This document shows, piece by piece, positions 49,987-60,182 of a DNA stretch of 64,000 bases. The stretch is from Thermoanaerobacterium thermosaccharolyticum DSM 571. GTDB taxonomy: Bacteria; Bacillota; Thermoanaerobacteria; Thermoanaerobacterales; Thermoanaerobacteraceae. The first letter of the stretch is position 1; each line of letters opens with the position of its first letter. The notes below the pieces were generated by a model. The model was not told where the DNA came from, ran no database searches, and saw only the letters and a program-made list of their open reading frames with translations. Location: positions 248,001-312,000 of the forward strand of contig NC_014410.1 in the NCBI RefSeq assembly GCF_000145615.1. Direction: 5' to 3'. The translations under genes were made by a program, and so were the position numbers.

Positions 49987-50559
49987 ATGTCATTACCAAA
50001 AGAAAGTAAAAAATATACGTATGCTGATTATTTGACGTGGCCGGAAGGAGAAAGATGGGAGATAATAAATGGAGTTCCATATAATATGAGTCCATCACTG
50101 GAGCGGAAACATCAGAAAGTTGTAGGAGAATTATTTGCTTATATCCATAATTATTTAAAAGGAAAGACTTGTGAGGTCTATAATGCTCCATTTGATGTAA
50201 GATTGCTTGATGAGAATGTTAGTGATGATGTGACAAATGTAGTACAGCCTGACATAGTGATAGTGTGTGATCCGAGAAAACTGGATGATAAAGGCTGTAA
50301 AGGAAGTCCTGATATGATTGTAGAAGTAGTTTCTCCTTCAACATTAAAGAGGGATTTAAAAGAAAAATTTTATTTATATGAAAAGGCTGGAGTAAAAGTA
50401 TATTGGATCGTATTTCCTGATGAAAAAACTGTGCTGTCGTACCATTTAGGCGAAGATGGTAAATACAAAAGACCAGAAGTATATTCAGAAGAAGACAATA
50501 TAAAGGTAGGGATTTTTGAATCATTGGAAATCGATTTGAAAGATGTATTTGATTATTAA
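49987..50559 (+). CDS. Uma2-family (DUF820) endonuclease-like protein
   Basis: This 190-residue protein has the Uma2 pattern YADYLTWPEGERWEIINGVP, PDIVIVCD near residue 90 and DMIVEVVSPSTLKRDLKEKF near 110. These supply the PD-(D/E)XK-like acidic residues and lysine. Uma2 proteins are widespread and of uncertain role, with restriction-like nuclease activity predicted. It stands alone here. Confidence 0.85.
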   Translation: MSLPKESKKYTYADYLTWPEGERWEIINGVPYNMSPSLERKHQKVVGELFAYIHNYLKGKTCEVYNAPFDVRLLDENVSDDVTNVVQPDIVIVCDPRKLDDKGCKGSPDMIVEVVSPSTLKRDLKEKFYLYEKAGVKVYWIVFPDEKTVLSYHLGEDGKYKRPEVYSEEDNIKVGIFESLEIDLKDVFDY

Positions 50560-50582
50560 AATGAAAGAAAGGAGCTTTTAAA

Positions 50583-51578
50583 ATGAGAAAAACTGTTTCT
50601 ATGGTCATTGCGTTTTTACTAATCTTTTTATCCATTCCTGTTTTTGCTTTAGCTTCAAGTCAGAGTGATGAATTACCTTATCAAGACTGGATAGACAAAG
50701 GCTGGATAAAAGCAATATCACCTGATGAAAATGGTCATGACAAATTAGGATGGTATAGTATTATGCCGGGTAAAGAAAAAGAAATAGCATATAGCGATAA
50801 GCTTAAAAATACGGACAGATTAATTGTTGTAGTTGGAAGCTTTTTAGCAAATAATAATTTAGAATATTATCAAAGTGAAGGTGGTAGTGCGGTTGCGTTA
50901 TGCGATGTTACTAAACTGAGAGAAAATTATAAAGAATTATATGGCGAAATCAAGTATAATAATCCTGACACATTAAAATACGATTTTTGGAAAGGACTTG
51001 TTACAATAAATCTTGTCAGCATTAATGGTACTCCGTGGCAAGAGACGAAATACAAAGATGTATTGCTTCAAAATTTTTATGATAGATGGGAAGGTTTAAA
51101 AGATCCTGCATACAATAGATATTTGATTGATCCTAAGTGGAATGGATATACTGATGAATGTATCTATAATTGGGATGGGGTAGATGTTTGGATTGGAAAA
51201 GACGACATTACTGTAAGATATGAGCTTAAAGAAAATAAAGGGAAACTGCCGACGGAAGTCATATCCGATAATGGAGTCTCAATGATACCGCTTAGAGGCG
51301 TAATGGAAGAATTGGGTGCGACAGTTGATTACGACTCTAAAACACAAGAAATAACCATAAAAGATAAAGGAAAAACAGTTGTATTAAAAGTAGGTTCTGA
51401 TAATGCAGTAGTAGATGGAAACACTGTTAAAATGCCAAGAAAAGTATATGTCAAAAGTGGATATACAATGCTTCCTCTAAGATTTGTAGCTGAGAATTTA
51501 GACCATGCAGTACAGTATTTAAATGATGGGACAATAATGATATGGAGAGCTAAATATACTACGCCTCCGAGTATATAA
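50583..51578 (+). CDS. Secreted stalk-domain (copper amine oxidase N-terminal-like) protein
   Basis: This 331-residue protein has a signal peptide (VIAFLLIFLSIPVFALASS) and a central region of unknown fold. Its C-terminal stalk domain spans about residues 225-325: GVSMIPLRGVMEELGATVDY, KTVVLKVGSDNAVV and YTMLPLRFVAENL. Stalk domains are common in clostridial extracytoplasmic proteins and carry no oxidase activity alone. AAAGGAG precedes the ATG. It is followed by a terminator and the PKD-repeat gene. Probably cell-surface. Confidence 0.8.
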   Translation: MRKTVSMVIAFLLIFLSIPVFALASSQSDELPYQDWIDKGWIKAISPDENGHDKLGWYSIMPGKEKEIAYSDKLKNTDRLIVVVGSFLANNNLEYYQSEGGSAVALCDVTKLRENYKELYGEIKYNNPDTLKYDFWKGLVTINLVSINGTPWQETKYKDVLLQNFYDRWEGLKDPAYNRYLIDPKWNGYTDECIYNWDGVDVWIGKDDITVRYELKENKGKLPTEVISDNGVSMIPLRGVMEELGATVDYDSKTQEITIKDKGKTVVLKVGSDNAVVDGNTVKMPRKVYVKSGYTMLPLRFVAENLDHAVQYLNDGTIMIWRAKYTTPPSI

Positions 51579-51590
51579 TGCTTACTTTAT

Positions 51591-51623
51591 AGAAGCTTCA
51601 GGTGAAACTGAGGCTTCTTTTTT
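51591..51623 (+). terminator. Terminator before the PKD-repeat gene
   Basis: AGAAGCTTCA pairs with TGAGGCTTCT (one G:U) around an 8-nt loop, followed by T7. Confidence 0.85.
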
Positions 51624-51654
51624 TATAGAAAAAATTTAAAAGGAGTTGATGCTT

Positions 51655-54600
51655 TTGTCAAAAAGATTTAAAAGAATTCTATCTATTATCACTTTAATTA
51701 CTTTTTTGACAGGATTAATTTATATGCCAAAGTCTAAGAATGTTTATGCTGCAGTAATAGATGATTCAGGAGATTTGAATTTAGCCATTGATACTCCTGT
51801 AACAATTACGGCAATAATTCCTTTTGCAAACCCAATTCCACCAAAATCTAATGATAAGAAACTTTACTCAGGCAAGTGGAATGTGATGGTAGATGGTACG
51901 CTTGCAGGATATGACAAGGTAGTAAGACACATCTATTCAGGTGGCAGTGCAGAACAGTACAATTTTATAAAATACAGCACTATACCACAGTGGATAACAG
52001 CGTTTGGTGGTAATCCATCTTTCGTTAATACATATTTAAGTCAAATCAAGCTTAATATATCTGGTTCTGACCGAGTATATATTAGATATCTTACGGAGCT
52101 TTGTGGTGCTCATGTGACAGGATATAAGGTATTGGATGAGAAGGGAGGCAAAGGAGAAGTATATGTTGCTACAACAAGACCTCCTTCTGCAAACATATCT
52201 ATTTCACCAGCAAATCCTAAGGAAAATGATAATGTAAAGATTATGGTTTCTGGAACATCATTTTTTAATTTCTGGAATACCGATTTAAAAAATACTTTAG
52301 GACTTCAAGATAAAATTGTATATACAGTTGACATAGATGGACAAAGAGTTATTAGCGCTAAGACATTGTTAAATCAACAAAATTTTACTGATACAATTGC
52401 AAAGACTTTTAATGCTGGCCAGCATACTATAACTTTGTATGTTAGAGATGCTGTAGATAGGCTTACAAGAAAAGATTTCACATTTACGGTAAGTGCTGCA
52501 GCAACACCACCACCTCCACCAGGAAATATACAAGCGGGAATAAATCTTACGTTAGATCCACCATCTCTTAAAATAGGAACAACAGGAAATGTAAATGCGA
52601 CCATTGATGCCAGTTCATCAGTATCGAGTGGTACAGGACCTTTTGGTGCAAGATTTTGGCTGCAGGTGAATGGAACAGATTTATTGGGTTCAGATGGCAC
52701 AGTATTGCAGAATTTAGCGTCTCTTTCACAGGCAAAATATACAAAATTAATAAGTAATGCAAAACCGGGAGATAAAGTTTGGGCGAAAGTCCGAGTTTAT
52801 GACCAAAGTATAAACAAGACTTCAGAAGTAGAGACGACAAAAATAATTGGTCAATATGAAGATGCGCCAACGCCGGAACCTACACCTCCACCAGCCCCAA
52901 CACCTGTACCGCCAGTTGCCGGAATAAATGCCCCATCAGAAGTTATACAGGGTGATGATGTTAGAATAAGTTCTTCCAGTTATGATCCAGATGGGGTTAT
53001 AACAAATTATAGCTGGGGATTCAGCCCGTCAAGCGGCATTGAAGGCTCTATTTCAGGTGACAGTGGAACAATATCTTTTAGCAATATTGGGACATATACA
53101 ATAAAGCTTACTGTAACAGACAATGATGGATTAAAAGACACTGCAGAGAAACAGATAGAAGTAAAACCTGCTATTCCTGAAGCGTTTTTTGATTATACAG
53201 GAGCATTAAAAGAAAACAGAAAAGTAGTTTTAGATGCATCAGGAAGCTATACGTCGCCGAAATATCCAATGGTTTGGGATGCAACAGAATGGGAGATAAC
53301 ACCTGTAAGCAGTGGTTTGACGCAGGATGATATAAAGATAGTGTCATCAACGGATATGAAAACAAGAACAGTTCTCTTTAAGAAAGCTGGAGATTACAAA
53401 GTAAGAGTAAAAGTAAAAAACAGTGCAGGAAATTACTCTGATTGGTATGAAAAGACATTAACCGTTGTTGAAGATTTACCGCCTGTTGCTGACTTTTTTG
53501 TAATGACAACTGCTTTAAGAGACCCTGCAAACAGTAATATGGCAAAGATACAGCTTATAGATGCTTCTTATTCTCCTGATGGAGATAAAATCGTTCAAAG
53601 AATCTGGAAATACAAATATGACAGTAATAATGATGGAAATTTTGATGATGAACAATGGGTAACTTTAGACAGCGGTAATAATGTTAATCTTGTTTTGTAT
53701 ACAAAAGATGTTGGTAAGTATTTATTTGAGCTTTCAGTTAAAGAAGATTTTGGGGAGGAAACTATACCTGAGTTTGTGTCACCATCTGATTACAAAACTG
53801 CTGATACTTCAAATAAACCTATGAAAGATAAGATATGTGAAGTAATAAACTTACAGCCTGTAGTAGATTTTGAGATGTATGAAAAGAAAAAAGCAGAATT
53901 GGTCATAAGGGTTGGTAAACTGAATAATTATGATGCAAGGGTAAAACAACTGGAGGATGGTATAAATAATTTATTAATACCGCTTTTAAAGAGCAAAAAT
54001 ATTGATGTGAAAGTTATTGATAGCGACTTTGGAACAGGAACATATGGCGGTAATACAAGCTTCAATGGCAGCCAGTATACTGTGTCGAGTTATATTATTA
54101 AAGCAACAGTAGATACTACAGGTAGGTTTGGAGTTACTACAGTGGAAGGATTTCCGGGAATTACGACAGATGATAATAAATTTTTGCTTTATGCAGGAGA
54201 TGTTTCAGGTACATCTGCACTTGTAGTGAAGATAGATGGCAATTTATATAATTTATATGGCTATACGCCTACTTCAATTATTACATCTGATGGAAAGATA
54301 ACAGTGAATTATGGAACAATAAATGGAGTGGATATACAAGTAATATATACAATATATGATGATAAATATGTACTTATTAACTTCGTCGCGACAAATAAAA
54401 CAAACGTACAAAAAAATATAGGATTTAAGATATATTATGATACATGTGTTGCAGGTAATGATGGTTCTCCTATAAAAGTAGTAGATAAAGGATTTGAGAT
54501 TTACAATGATTCTTATCAGGTCAGAGCGGTCGGTGTATTGAAAAATAATGATGTAGTTACGCCTCCAACAGATTGGCGTATGGAACACTGGAGCAGTAGC

Positions 54601-55914
54601 AATTTTACTTATTTCCCTTACGACGATGGAATTCCGCATTATTCTAACAGCTACTATGTTGGACAAACATATCAGACTAGTGATACAGCCATAAGTTTAT
54701 GGTGGCATTCTCAAGAAGTTTCACCCAATCAGAAAAAAAGCATAACTACTCTACTTGGTATTGAAAGGCCTACTGAAGCAAAATTAAGTATGATCAGGGA
54801 TAGTCTTTTAAATACTGTTTTCAGCGATTTAGATGCTGGCAAGTATGTATTACTATTTGATGATTTATCTTTTTTAGATTATAGTGATGATAATGCTAAA
54901 ACTAATTTTGCTAATACAATAAATCAATTGTCATCAAAATTAATAATGGCAGGACAGACGAGTTTTCCTACATCACAAGCAGATGGACTTATTGGCTTAA
55001 TAACAGATGGGGGATTTAAAACTATTGATGACAATATAAGCAATCAGCTTACAGCTATTGCGAATTATATTGCAAAAGATTTAGAAAATCAGCAGAATAT
55101 TATTGAAAAGTATGTCGTATTAGGCGAGCCGATAGATATAAAGACATATTACAATGATCCGGAAAACGACCCTAAATATCAAGAAAGATGGATGTACATT
55201 CATGATCCGAATTACTTTGAAAACAGTTTGGGACTTGCTGACTTTAATGAAAAATATCTGAATAGTCCTGTAACTGTATTTGATAAGGTTGGTAAATATG
55301 AGGTCCAGTATCAGGCGAGGGATAATCCTAAAGATGATGATAGATTTGATAACTACAGATTGTGGAGCTATAAGCCCTTAAGCACTATGTATATATATGT
55401 CCACAGAAGACCTATTGCACAGTTTGCTGTGTCGATGACGCCCAGCGGTTCTAATTATGTTGTTTCAATTGCTGACCAGAGTTATGACCTTGACCATATG
55501 TCACTACCTAATAAAGGTATACAAGCATGGGAATGGAAATGGAAAGAAGTAAATGAAGCAACATGGCACGATGGGAAAATGTCAGGTACTTTTCCTGTAG
55601 GCAATACTTATTTGGTGTATCTTAGGGTGCAAGATTTAGAAGGAGCATGGAGCGAGCCAAAAGTGCAGACAATAACGACGCAGAACATAAACTTACCTCC
55701 TGTTGCACAGTTTACTGTTAATCCAATTACACAGGTTATTAATAAAACAGTTACAATAACTGATCAAAGCTATGATCCAAATGGCGATCCTATTGCGGAG
55801 TGGCAGTGGAGAGTGCAAAAGCCTGACGGTACGTGGATAAATTATGGCGGTACAATGCCAAATAATATTTCCTCACTGGGAGTTGGAACATATACGATAG
55901 AGCTTAAGGTTAGA
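51655..55914 (+). pseudogene. Giant secreted PKD-repeat protein, 5' part (interrupted by transposon)
   Basis: The part before the insertion encodes 1,420 residues. It has a signal peptide (LITFLTGLIYMPKSKNVYA) and several Ig/PKD-type domains, e.g. SYDPDGVITNYSWGF near 440 and QSYDPNGDPIAEWQWRV near 1,380. Proline-rich linkers occur near 280 and 405. A region around 750-1,030 has no recognised domain (DIQVIYTIYDDKYVLINFVA). Start TTG is 9 bp after AAAAGGAG. The frame stops 2 codons into the transposon. Joining to 59,316 restores KVR-DNPRVG in frame, giving an ancestral protein of 1,681 residues, probably an extracellular adhesin-like or binding protein. Confidence 0.85.
55909..55914 (+). repeat. 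Left copy of 6-bp target duplication
   Basis: GTTAGA here is repeated at 59,310-59,315. The reading frame of the host gene is restored if one copy and the element are removed. Confidence 0.85.
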
Positions 55915-55920
55915 TGTTAA

Positions 55921-56259
55921 ACAGCAAGATATTACATCCTGAAAAATAGAGATTAATTAAGCTGACTTATCCTAAAAAGTATAAAGATTAAACAATCACT
56001 AAACATTGTTTTTACTCAAAAATTCACATTATACAATCTATAAGATCATATTATTCTAAAATCATATACATATAGCTTTAAGTATATCCATCTTTAGGTT
56101 TTACGCTTTTTGGGTAAATGCCATCTTGAATGTACCTTCTCCCCCCGGATTGAACCGGGAGAAAGTTGTTTTATGGCACCAACCCTCTCCGAAGTGCTCA
56201 GGTTGCACCCCTGCATTTCCTTATCCCCTCCGGAGAAGAAGATACACTCATATATCCAA
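55921..56259. other. Left-end non-coding region of the transposon
   Basis: The first 210 bp are AT-rich without a gene and may hold transposase-binding sites. At 56,136-56,238 lies a G+C-rich block closed by CTTCTCC/GGAGAAG, with internal stems CCCGG/CCGGG and GTGC/GCAC. It is downstream of the ATPase gene and could be a terminator complex or a small RNA. Confidence 0.5.
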
Positions 56260-57063
56260 TTATTCTGTAATATTTATATCACTTTGAGCTCTAAATACTA
56301 GCTCACCATTTATAGTTTTTTGACTTTCTTTAGCTCCTAATATCATTGACATTTCTGCAAGTAAATTAATTTTTCTCAAATATCCATTTGTGCTTGAATA
56401 TATTAATTCAATTGCGTCATCAGTAAATATTGTTTCATTGCATCCTGCACATTTTAATCTGGATGTTATATATTCTTTTGTTTCATCTTTGTTTAAACCC
56501 TTAAATGAATAATTTAAAACTATTCGCTGCCTTAATGCTTCATGTGCTTGTCTATTCAACTGTATAATTAATTGTGTTTGTCCAGATAATATAAGTAATG
56601 CATAATTTTTTGTGTCCATGTCAAAATTAAATATAATACGTAAATCATCAAGGATTGAGTTGCTTATGAACTGAGCCTCATCAACGATGATAACGGGAGT
56701 TATGTTTTTTGAATGATAACTTAATATTACATCCTGTATCTGGCGAAACATATCACATTTTCTATGCTTCGGTATTAATCCTAAGCCGTCGGATAAATAC
56801 CTGTAAAAATCCATAACGGTAAGTGTTGATATTGGTATGTACACAACCTTGTACATATTAGGATTTAAAGAAGTTACAAAGCATTTTAGTGTATATGACT
56901 TACCAGATCCAGGATCTCCTGTTATTAACCCAAATCCTTTTTTATCTTTTAAAAATTCTAATCTGCTCATTGCTTGTATATAATCCTGTGATTTGTAGTG
57001 ATATTTCACATCACAGTCTTTAGAAAATGGATTAAATGTTAATCCATAATATACATTGAACAT
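56260..57063 (-). CDS. AAA ATPase of the transposon (TnsC/TniB/ExeA-like)
   Basis: This protein of about 267 residues has Walker A GDPGSGKSYT near residue 45, Walker B VIIVDEAQFI near 128 and sensor region LILSGQTQL. The N-terminus MFNVYYGLTFNPFSKDCD is typical of ExeA-type ATPases. In related elements the ATPase selects or activates targets for the transposase and gives target immunity. The start at 57,063 follows GAAGG. An ATG 21 bp upstream overlaps the transposase stop. Confidence 0.85.
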   Translation of the reverse strand: MFNVYYGLTFNPFSKDCDVKYHYKSQDYIQAMSRLEFLKDKKGFGLITGDPGSGKSYTLKCFVTSLNPNMYKVVYIPISTLTVMDFYRYLSDGLGLIPKHRKCDMFRQIQDVILSYHSKNITPVIIVDEAQFISNSILDDLRIIFNFDMDTKNYALLILSGQTQLIIQLNRQAHEALRQRIVLNYSFKGLNKDETKEYITSRLKCAGCNETIFTDDAIELIYSSTNGYLRKINLLAEMSMILGAKESQKTINGELVFRAQSDINITE

Positions 57064-57084
57064 TGTTTTTCCTTCTTTCTTCAT

Positions 57085-58323
57085 TTACAAAGAAAAGTCT
57101 ATTTCTTTTCTTCTTATCTTAGAATTATCAATTTTGTTTACTGGATGTATTGTTTGTAAGAGTTTACCGTCTTCGCTAAAAATATATGCTTTATCAAGTG
57201 ATTTTGGATAATATCGTATATTTACATAATCCCCAATATACTGCATTGGTACTTCAAATTTAATTTTTTCTATTGATACTGTCGCATCTTTAATTACACG
57301 CCTTTTGACTCTATAGAGAAATATGTTATCAAGATCTTCTTTAGAATTTATGAATTTCATCGTGTCTGTGTATTTAATGAATTTCTCTATAGGCTTCATA
57401 TTTGTTGATGAATGTACTGTTTGATGATATATTCCTTCAATATATTTATTCAAGTTCTCATTCAATTCGTCTATGGAAGATATTTTCTGCCAATCAAATC
57501 CATACATCCATTGATCTTTTAATGTCCTGAAAAATCTTTCGATTTTTCCTTTTGATTCTGGCGAATACGGTTCAGCATAACATAAAGACGTTCCCAATGA
57601 TGCACATATTAAATGCAATTGTTCGCTTTGGAATACTTTGCCGTTATCAACAAATAGCTTTTTAGGAACACCTCTTTTCGAAACGGCTTTTTTGAACGCA
57701 TCAATAAGTGATATGACATTATCTGTATCATAAAATTCTGCATGTGTTATTAACCTTGATGAATCATCCAGAAAAGCAATAAGGTATGTTTTAATCTTCT
57801 TGTCGTTGATAATTAAGTATGGACCCATTGATATATCAGATTGCCAACAGTCATTAGGATACTCCATTTCAAAAGATCTCCTGTCTTTTGTGTTTAATGC
57901 TGATGTAGATATTTTAGTTTTTCGAAGATATCTTTGAACTGTAGATAAGGATACTTTATCAAGCTCAATAAACTTTTTAACCAAAAGTTCCTGATAGATT
58001 GATTTAGCTGATCTTCTTGGATTATCAAGTTTTAGATTCTTAATATAGGCTTTAACATCATCAGTTAAAACTCTCGAAGCACCTTTGTCGCATCTGCTTT
58101 TTGGATATAAACCTTCAAATCCATATTTTCTGTAACAGTAAAGCCATGTCTTAATTGTATTAGGAGAAAATTCTCTTTTACCTAATGAAGGCACATCATA
58201 AACTTTAGAAGTAATAACCTCCATATATTCTTTTGCAGTTTCCTGAGTGTAATTTTCATTGATAAGCGGTGCTATCAAAGAAAATTTAAAGTAAGCAATT
58301 TTTTGTTTAACATCATTATCCAT
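57085..58323 (-). CDS. DDE transposase (rve integrase core)
   Basis: This 412-residue protein has an N-terminal HTH (SPNTIKTWLYCYRKYGFEGL, then a second HTH RSAKSIYQELL). The retroviral-integrase core has Asp in NDCWQSDISMGPYLI near residue 163, Asp in KKLFVDNGKVFQ near 228, and Glu in YSPESKGKIERFFR near 264. A Mu-type C-terminal beta-barrel follows. It resembles the IS481/TnsB-like group. It cuts the ends and joins them to target. The catalytic triad is intact, so the element could be active. Coupled to the ATPase gene. Confidence 0.9.
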   Translation of the reverse strand: MDNDVKQKIAYFKFSLIAPLINENYTQETAKEYMEVITSKVYDVPSLGKREFSPNTIKTWLYCYRKYGFEGLYPKSRCDKGASRVLTDDVKAYIKNLKLDNPRRSAKSIYQELLVKKFIELDKVSLSTVQRYLRKTKISTSALNTKDRRSFEMEYPNDCWQSDISMGPYLIINDKKIKTYLIAFLDDSSRLITHAEFYDTDNVISLIDAFKKAVSKRGVPKKLFVDNGKVFQSEQLHLICASLGTSLCYAEPYSPESKGKIERFFRTLKDQWMYGFDWQKISSIDELNENLNKYIEGIYHQTVHSSTNMKPIEKFIKYTDTMKFINSKEDLDNIFLYRVKRRVIKDATVSIEKIKFEVPMQYIGDYVNIRYYPKSLDKAYIFSEDGKLLQTIHPVNKIDNSKIRRKEIDFSL

Positions 58324-58555
58324 GCCTAAAAACCTCCTCGATTTAATTATCAGTATTATTGACTGGATAATGATGGTACATTCACAAAGGTTATGTGGAG
58401 AGATAAAATGCGAATTAGATAAATTTACATAGACAAATTCAGATTAAACATTTTTAATCGAATTAAAATAATTATACAGTCAAAAATAGCGGTAAATTAT
58501 GATAAAAAAACACGACTTTTGTAAAAAAGCAAAAAAATTCTACCAAGAATTAAAT

Positions 58556-59128
58556 TTAAACTTTTTTGAAAAAATGTACTTTCATCAAATCAAAATAGTG
58601 TAAATTAAACTTTAGCTTTTCTTTTGTATATTTACAAATATTGCTTATCAAAGTTCTAGGTGATAAACTGTTCATTGTTTCAATGTATTCTCGAAAATTA
58701 GCAAAAAAGCTGTGAACATAATTCAAAATCGAGAGAAATCTCATTTTGAAATAACTGATATTTTGCTCTTTTACAAAAGACAAATTAAACTCTTTAATGA
58801 TTTCATCAGCAACATATGTAGTGCCATGTCCATCGATAAATATTTTTTTCAAAGAAGTTAGAATAACAGATAAAGGATAGATAAAATATGGCACAAGGAA
58901 ATCCGGTATTAAAGCATGTGTCTTATGGCATACAGGACAAATAACTCTTGCTATGGTAATATCTATGCAATTATTGTCAATAAAGACACCCCTGCAGTAA
59001 TAACCGTGCCTATACAATTTACCGTTGTAATTGCAATTAGGACATCCAGATGGTGTATCTATGTACAAATATGATTCATTTTCGATATATTCATGTATAT
59101 TTTTAACTGGAAAGGCTATAATTATCAT
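58556..59128 (-). CDS. Zinc-ribbon protein of the transposon (DUF6431-like)
   Basis: This 190-residue protein has two CxxC pairs, GCPNCNYNGKLYRHGYYCRG near residue 27 and VICPVCHKTHAL near 62. A helical region (FNLSFVKEQNISYFKMRFLS) follows that may bind DNA. It resembles the DUF6431 proteins seen beside such transposase-ATPase pairs. A target-selection or end-binding role, as for TniQ/TnsD, is possible but not shown. It lies first in the element's leftward operon, 232 bp from the transposase gene. Confidence 0.6.
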   Translation of the reverse strand: MIIIAFPVKNIHEYIENESYLYIDTPSGCPNCNYNGKLYRHGYYCRGVFIDNNCIDITIARVICPVCHKTHALIPDFLVPYFIYPLSVILTSLKKIFIDGHGTTYVADEIIKEFNLSFVKEQNISYFKMRFLSILNYVHSFFANFREYIETMNSLSPRTLISNICKYTKEKLKFNLHYFDLMKVHFFKKV

Positions 59129-59309
59129 TGTGATACCTTTCTTGGGGTGGTAATTAATTTTACCGCCCCATTATTTTTCTATAATTGTAGGCAAGATTAA
59201 CCAATCTTATACATGAATATGAAAATTAATTAACTTTATATAATGGATAAGGTTAAATTATTTTGCTTTTTATATCACTTTTTATATTGAAATAATTTGC
59301 TGTATAACA

Positions 59310-59315
59310 GTTAGA
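59310..59315 (+). repeat. Right copy of 6-bp target duplication
   Basis: GTTAGA directly follows the right transposon end TGTATAACA and matches the copy at 55,909. Confidence 0.85.
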
Positions 59316-60101
59316 GATAATCCTCGCGTTGGTACATCATTATGGTCAGAACCTTACACACAGACTGTAACTATTATACCAGAGAACAATAAACCAGTGG
59401 CCAGATTCACAATAAATCCAAATCCAGTAGTAGCTGATGAACCATATACGATAGATGACACAAGCTATGATCCAGATGGAGATCCAATTGTGGCCAGGGA
59501 GTGGAAGGTTCAAAAACCTAATGGAACGTGGGTGACGATAAGCGAATGGAAGCCTACTTTTGAGGAAATGGGACTTGGAGATGATGGGACGTATAAGATA
59601 CAGCTAAGAGTATTAGATGACCCAACAGGCAGAAATCCAAACCTCACGCCTATGTGGTCAGATCCTTATACAGTTACAGTACAAGTTCAAGGAAAGCTTA
59701 TTGTAATTGGAAGCTCTAACAAGTCAACATATAAAGCTGGCGAAGCAATGATTTTATACGCCAATACAGAAGGGAAAGCTTACAGAGTAGAAGCAAAGAT
59801 GTGGTATTCTAAAAATGAATTTACTTCATCTAATGTTACTACTTTAGTATCAGATATTACTTTAACCAGTCCACCACAAGATGTAATGACGTGGCATACA
59901 AAGCATACGAAAGCAGAGGGAAGGGATATTGTAGTGATAATTCCTAAAGATATGGCTGATGGTACTTATCAAGTTGTGTTTACTGCTTATAAGCAACTTT
60001 TAAGCGGTGGAATAAAGACGGTTACAGATACTATCACTGTAAAAGTCAAGGGCTCAATATACGACCATTCAAAATCAGAAATAATAGGGCCTAAGATTTG
60101 A
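59316..60101 (+). pseudogene. Giant PKD-repeat protein, 3' part
   Basis: The 261 residues downstream of the transposon continue the PKD protein. They begin DNPRVGTSLWSEPYTQTVTI, followed by a PKD domain with SYDPDGDPIVAREWKVQKP and then a C-terminal Ig-like domain with STYKAGEAMILYANTEGKAY. It has no LPXTG-type sorting signal or membrane anchor. The internal GTG at 59,397 has no ribosome site, so this part is probably not expressed alone. Confidence 0.85.
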
Positions 60102-60131
60102 TAAATGGATGTTTATATAAGTTGATTAAAA

Positions 60132-60158
60132 AAGGTGGCCTTTTTTACAGGTCACCTT
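60132..60158. terminator. Terminator between the PKD gene and the stalk-domain gene
   Basis: AAGGTGGCC pairs with GGTCACCTT (one G:U) around a T-rich loop between convergent genes. Confidence 0.7.
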
Positions 60159-60182
60159 ATTTGCTAAACTTATAGCTTATTT

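Larger units (their letters stand above)
55915..59309. mobile_element. 3,395-bp transposon with DDE transposase, AAA ATPase and zinc-ribbon protein
   Basis: The left end TGTTAAACAGCAA and the complement of the right end, TGTTATACAGCAA, match at 12 of 13 positions. The termini are TG...CA, and the flanking GTTAGA is duplicated. All three genes read leftward, in the order zinc-ribbon, transposase, ATPase. A transposase with a separate AAA+ ATPase resembles the Tn7/Tn5053/Mu group (TnsB-TnsC, TniA-TniB). No TnsA or typical TniQ was seen. A GC-rich structured segment lies near the left end. Confidence 0.88.

Noticed and set aside
56136-56242. A tRNA gene on the minus strand in the transposon left end
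   Set aside because: It has a 7-bp closing stem and a GGTTCAATCC element, but the T-loop has only 6 nt. The candidate anticodon loop lacks T33, and the length (over 100 nt) does not fit a cloverleaf.
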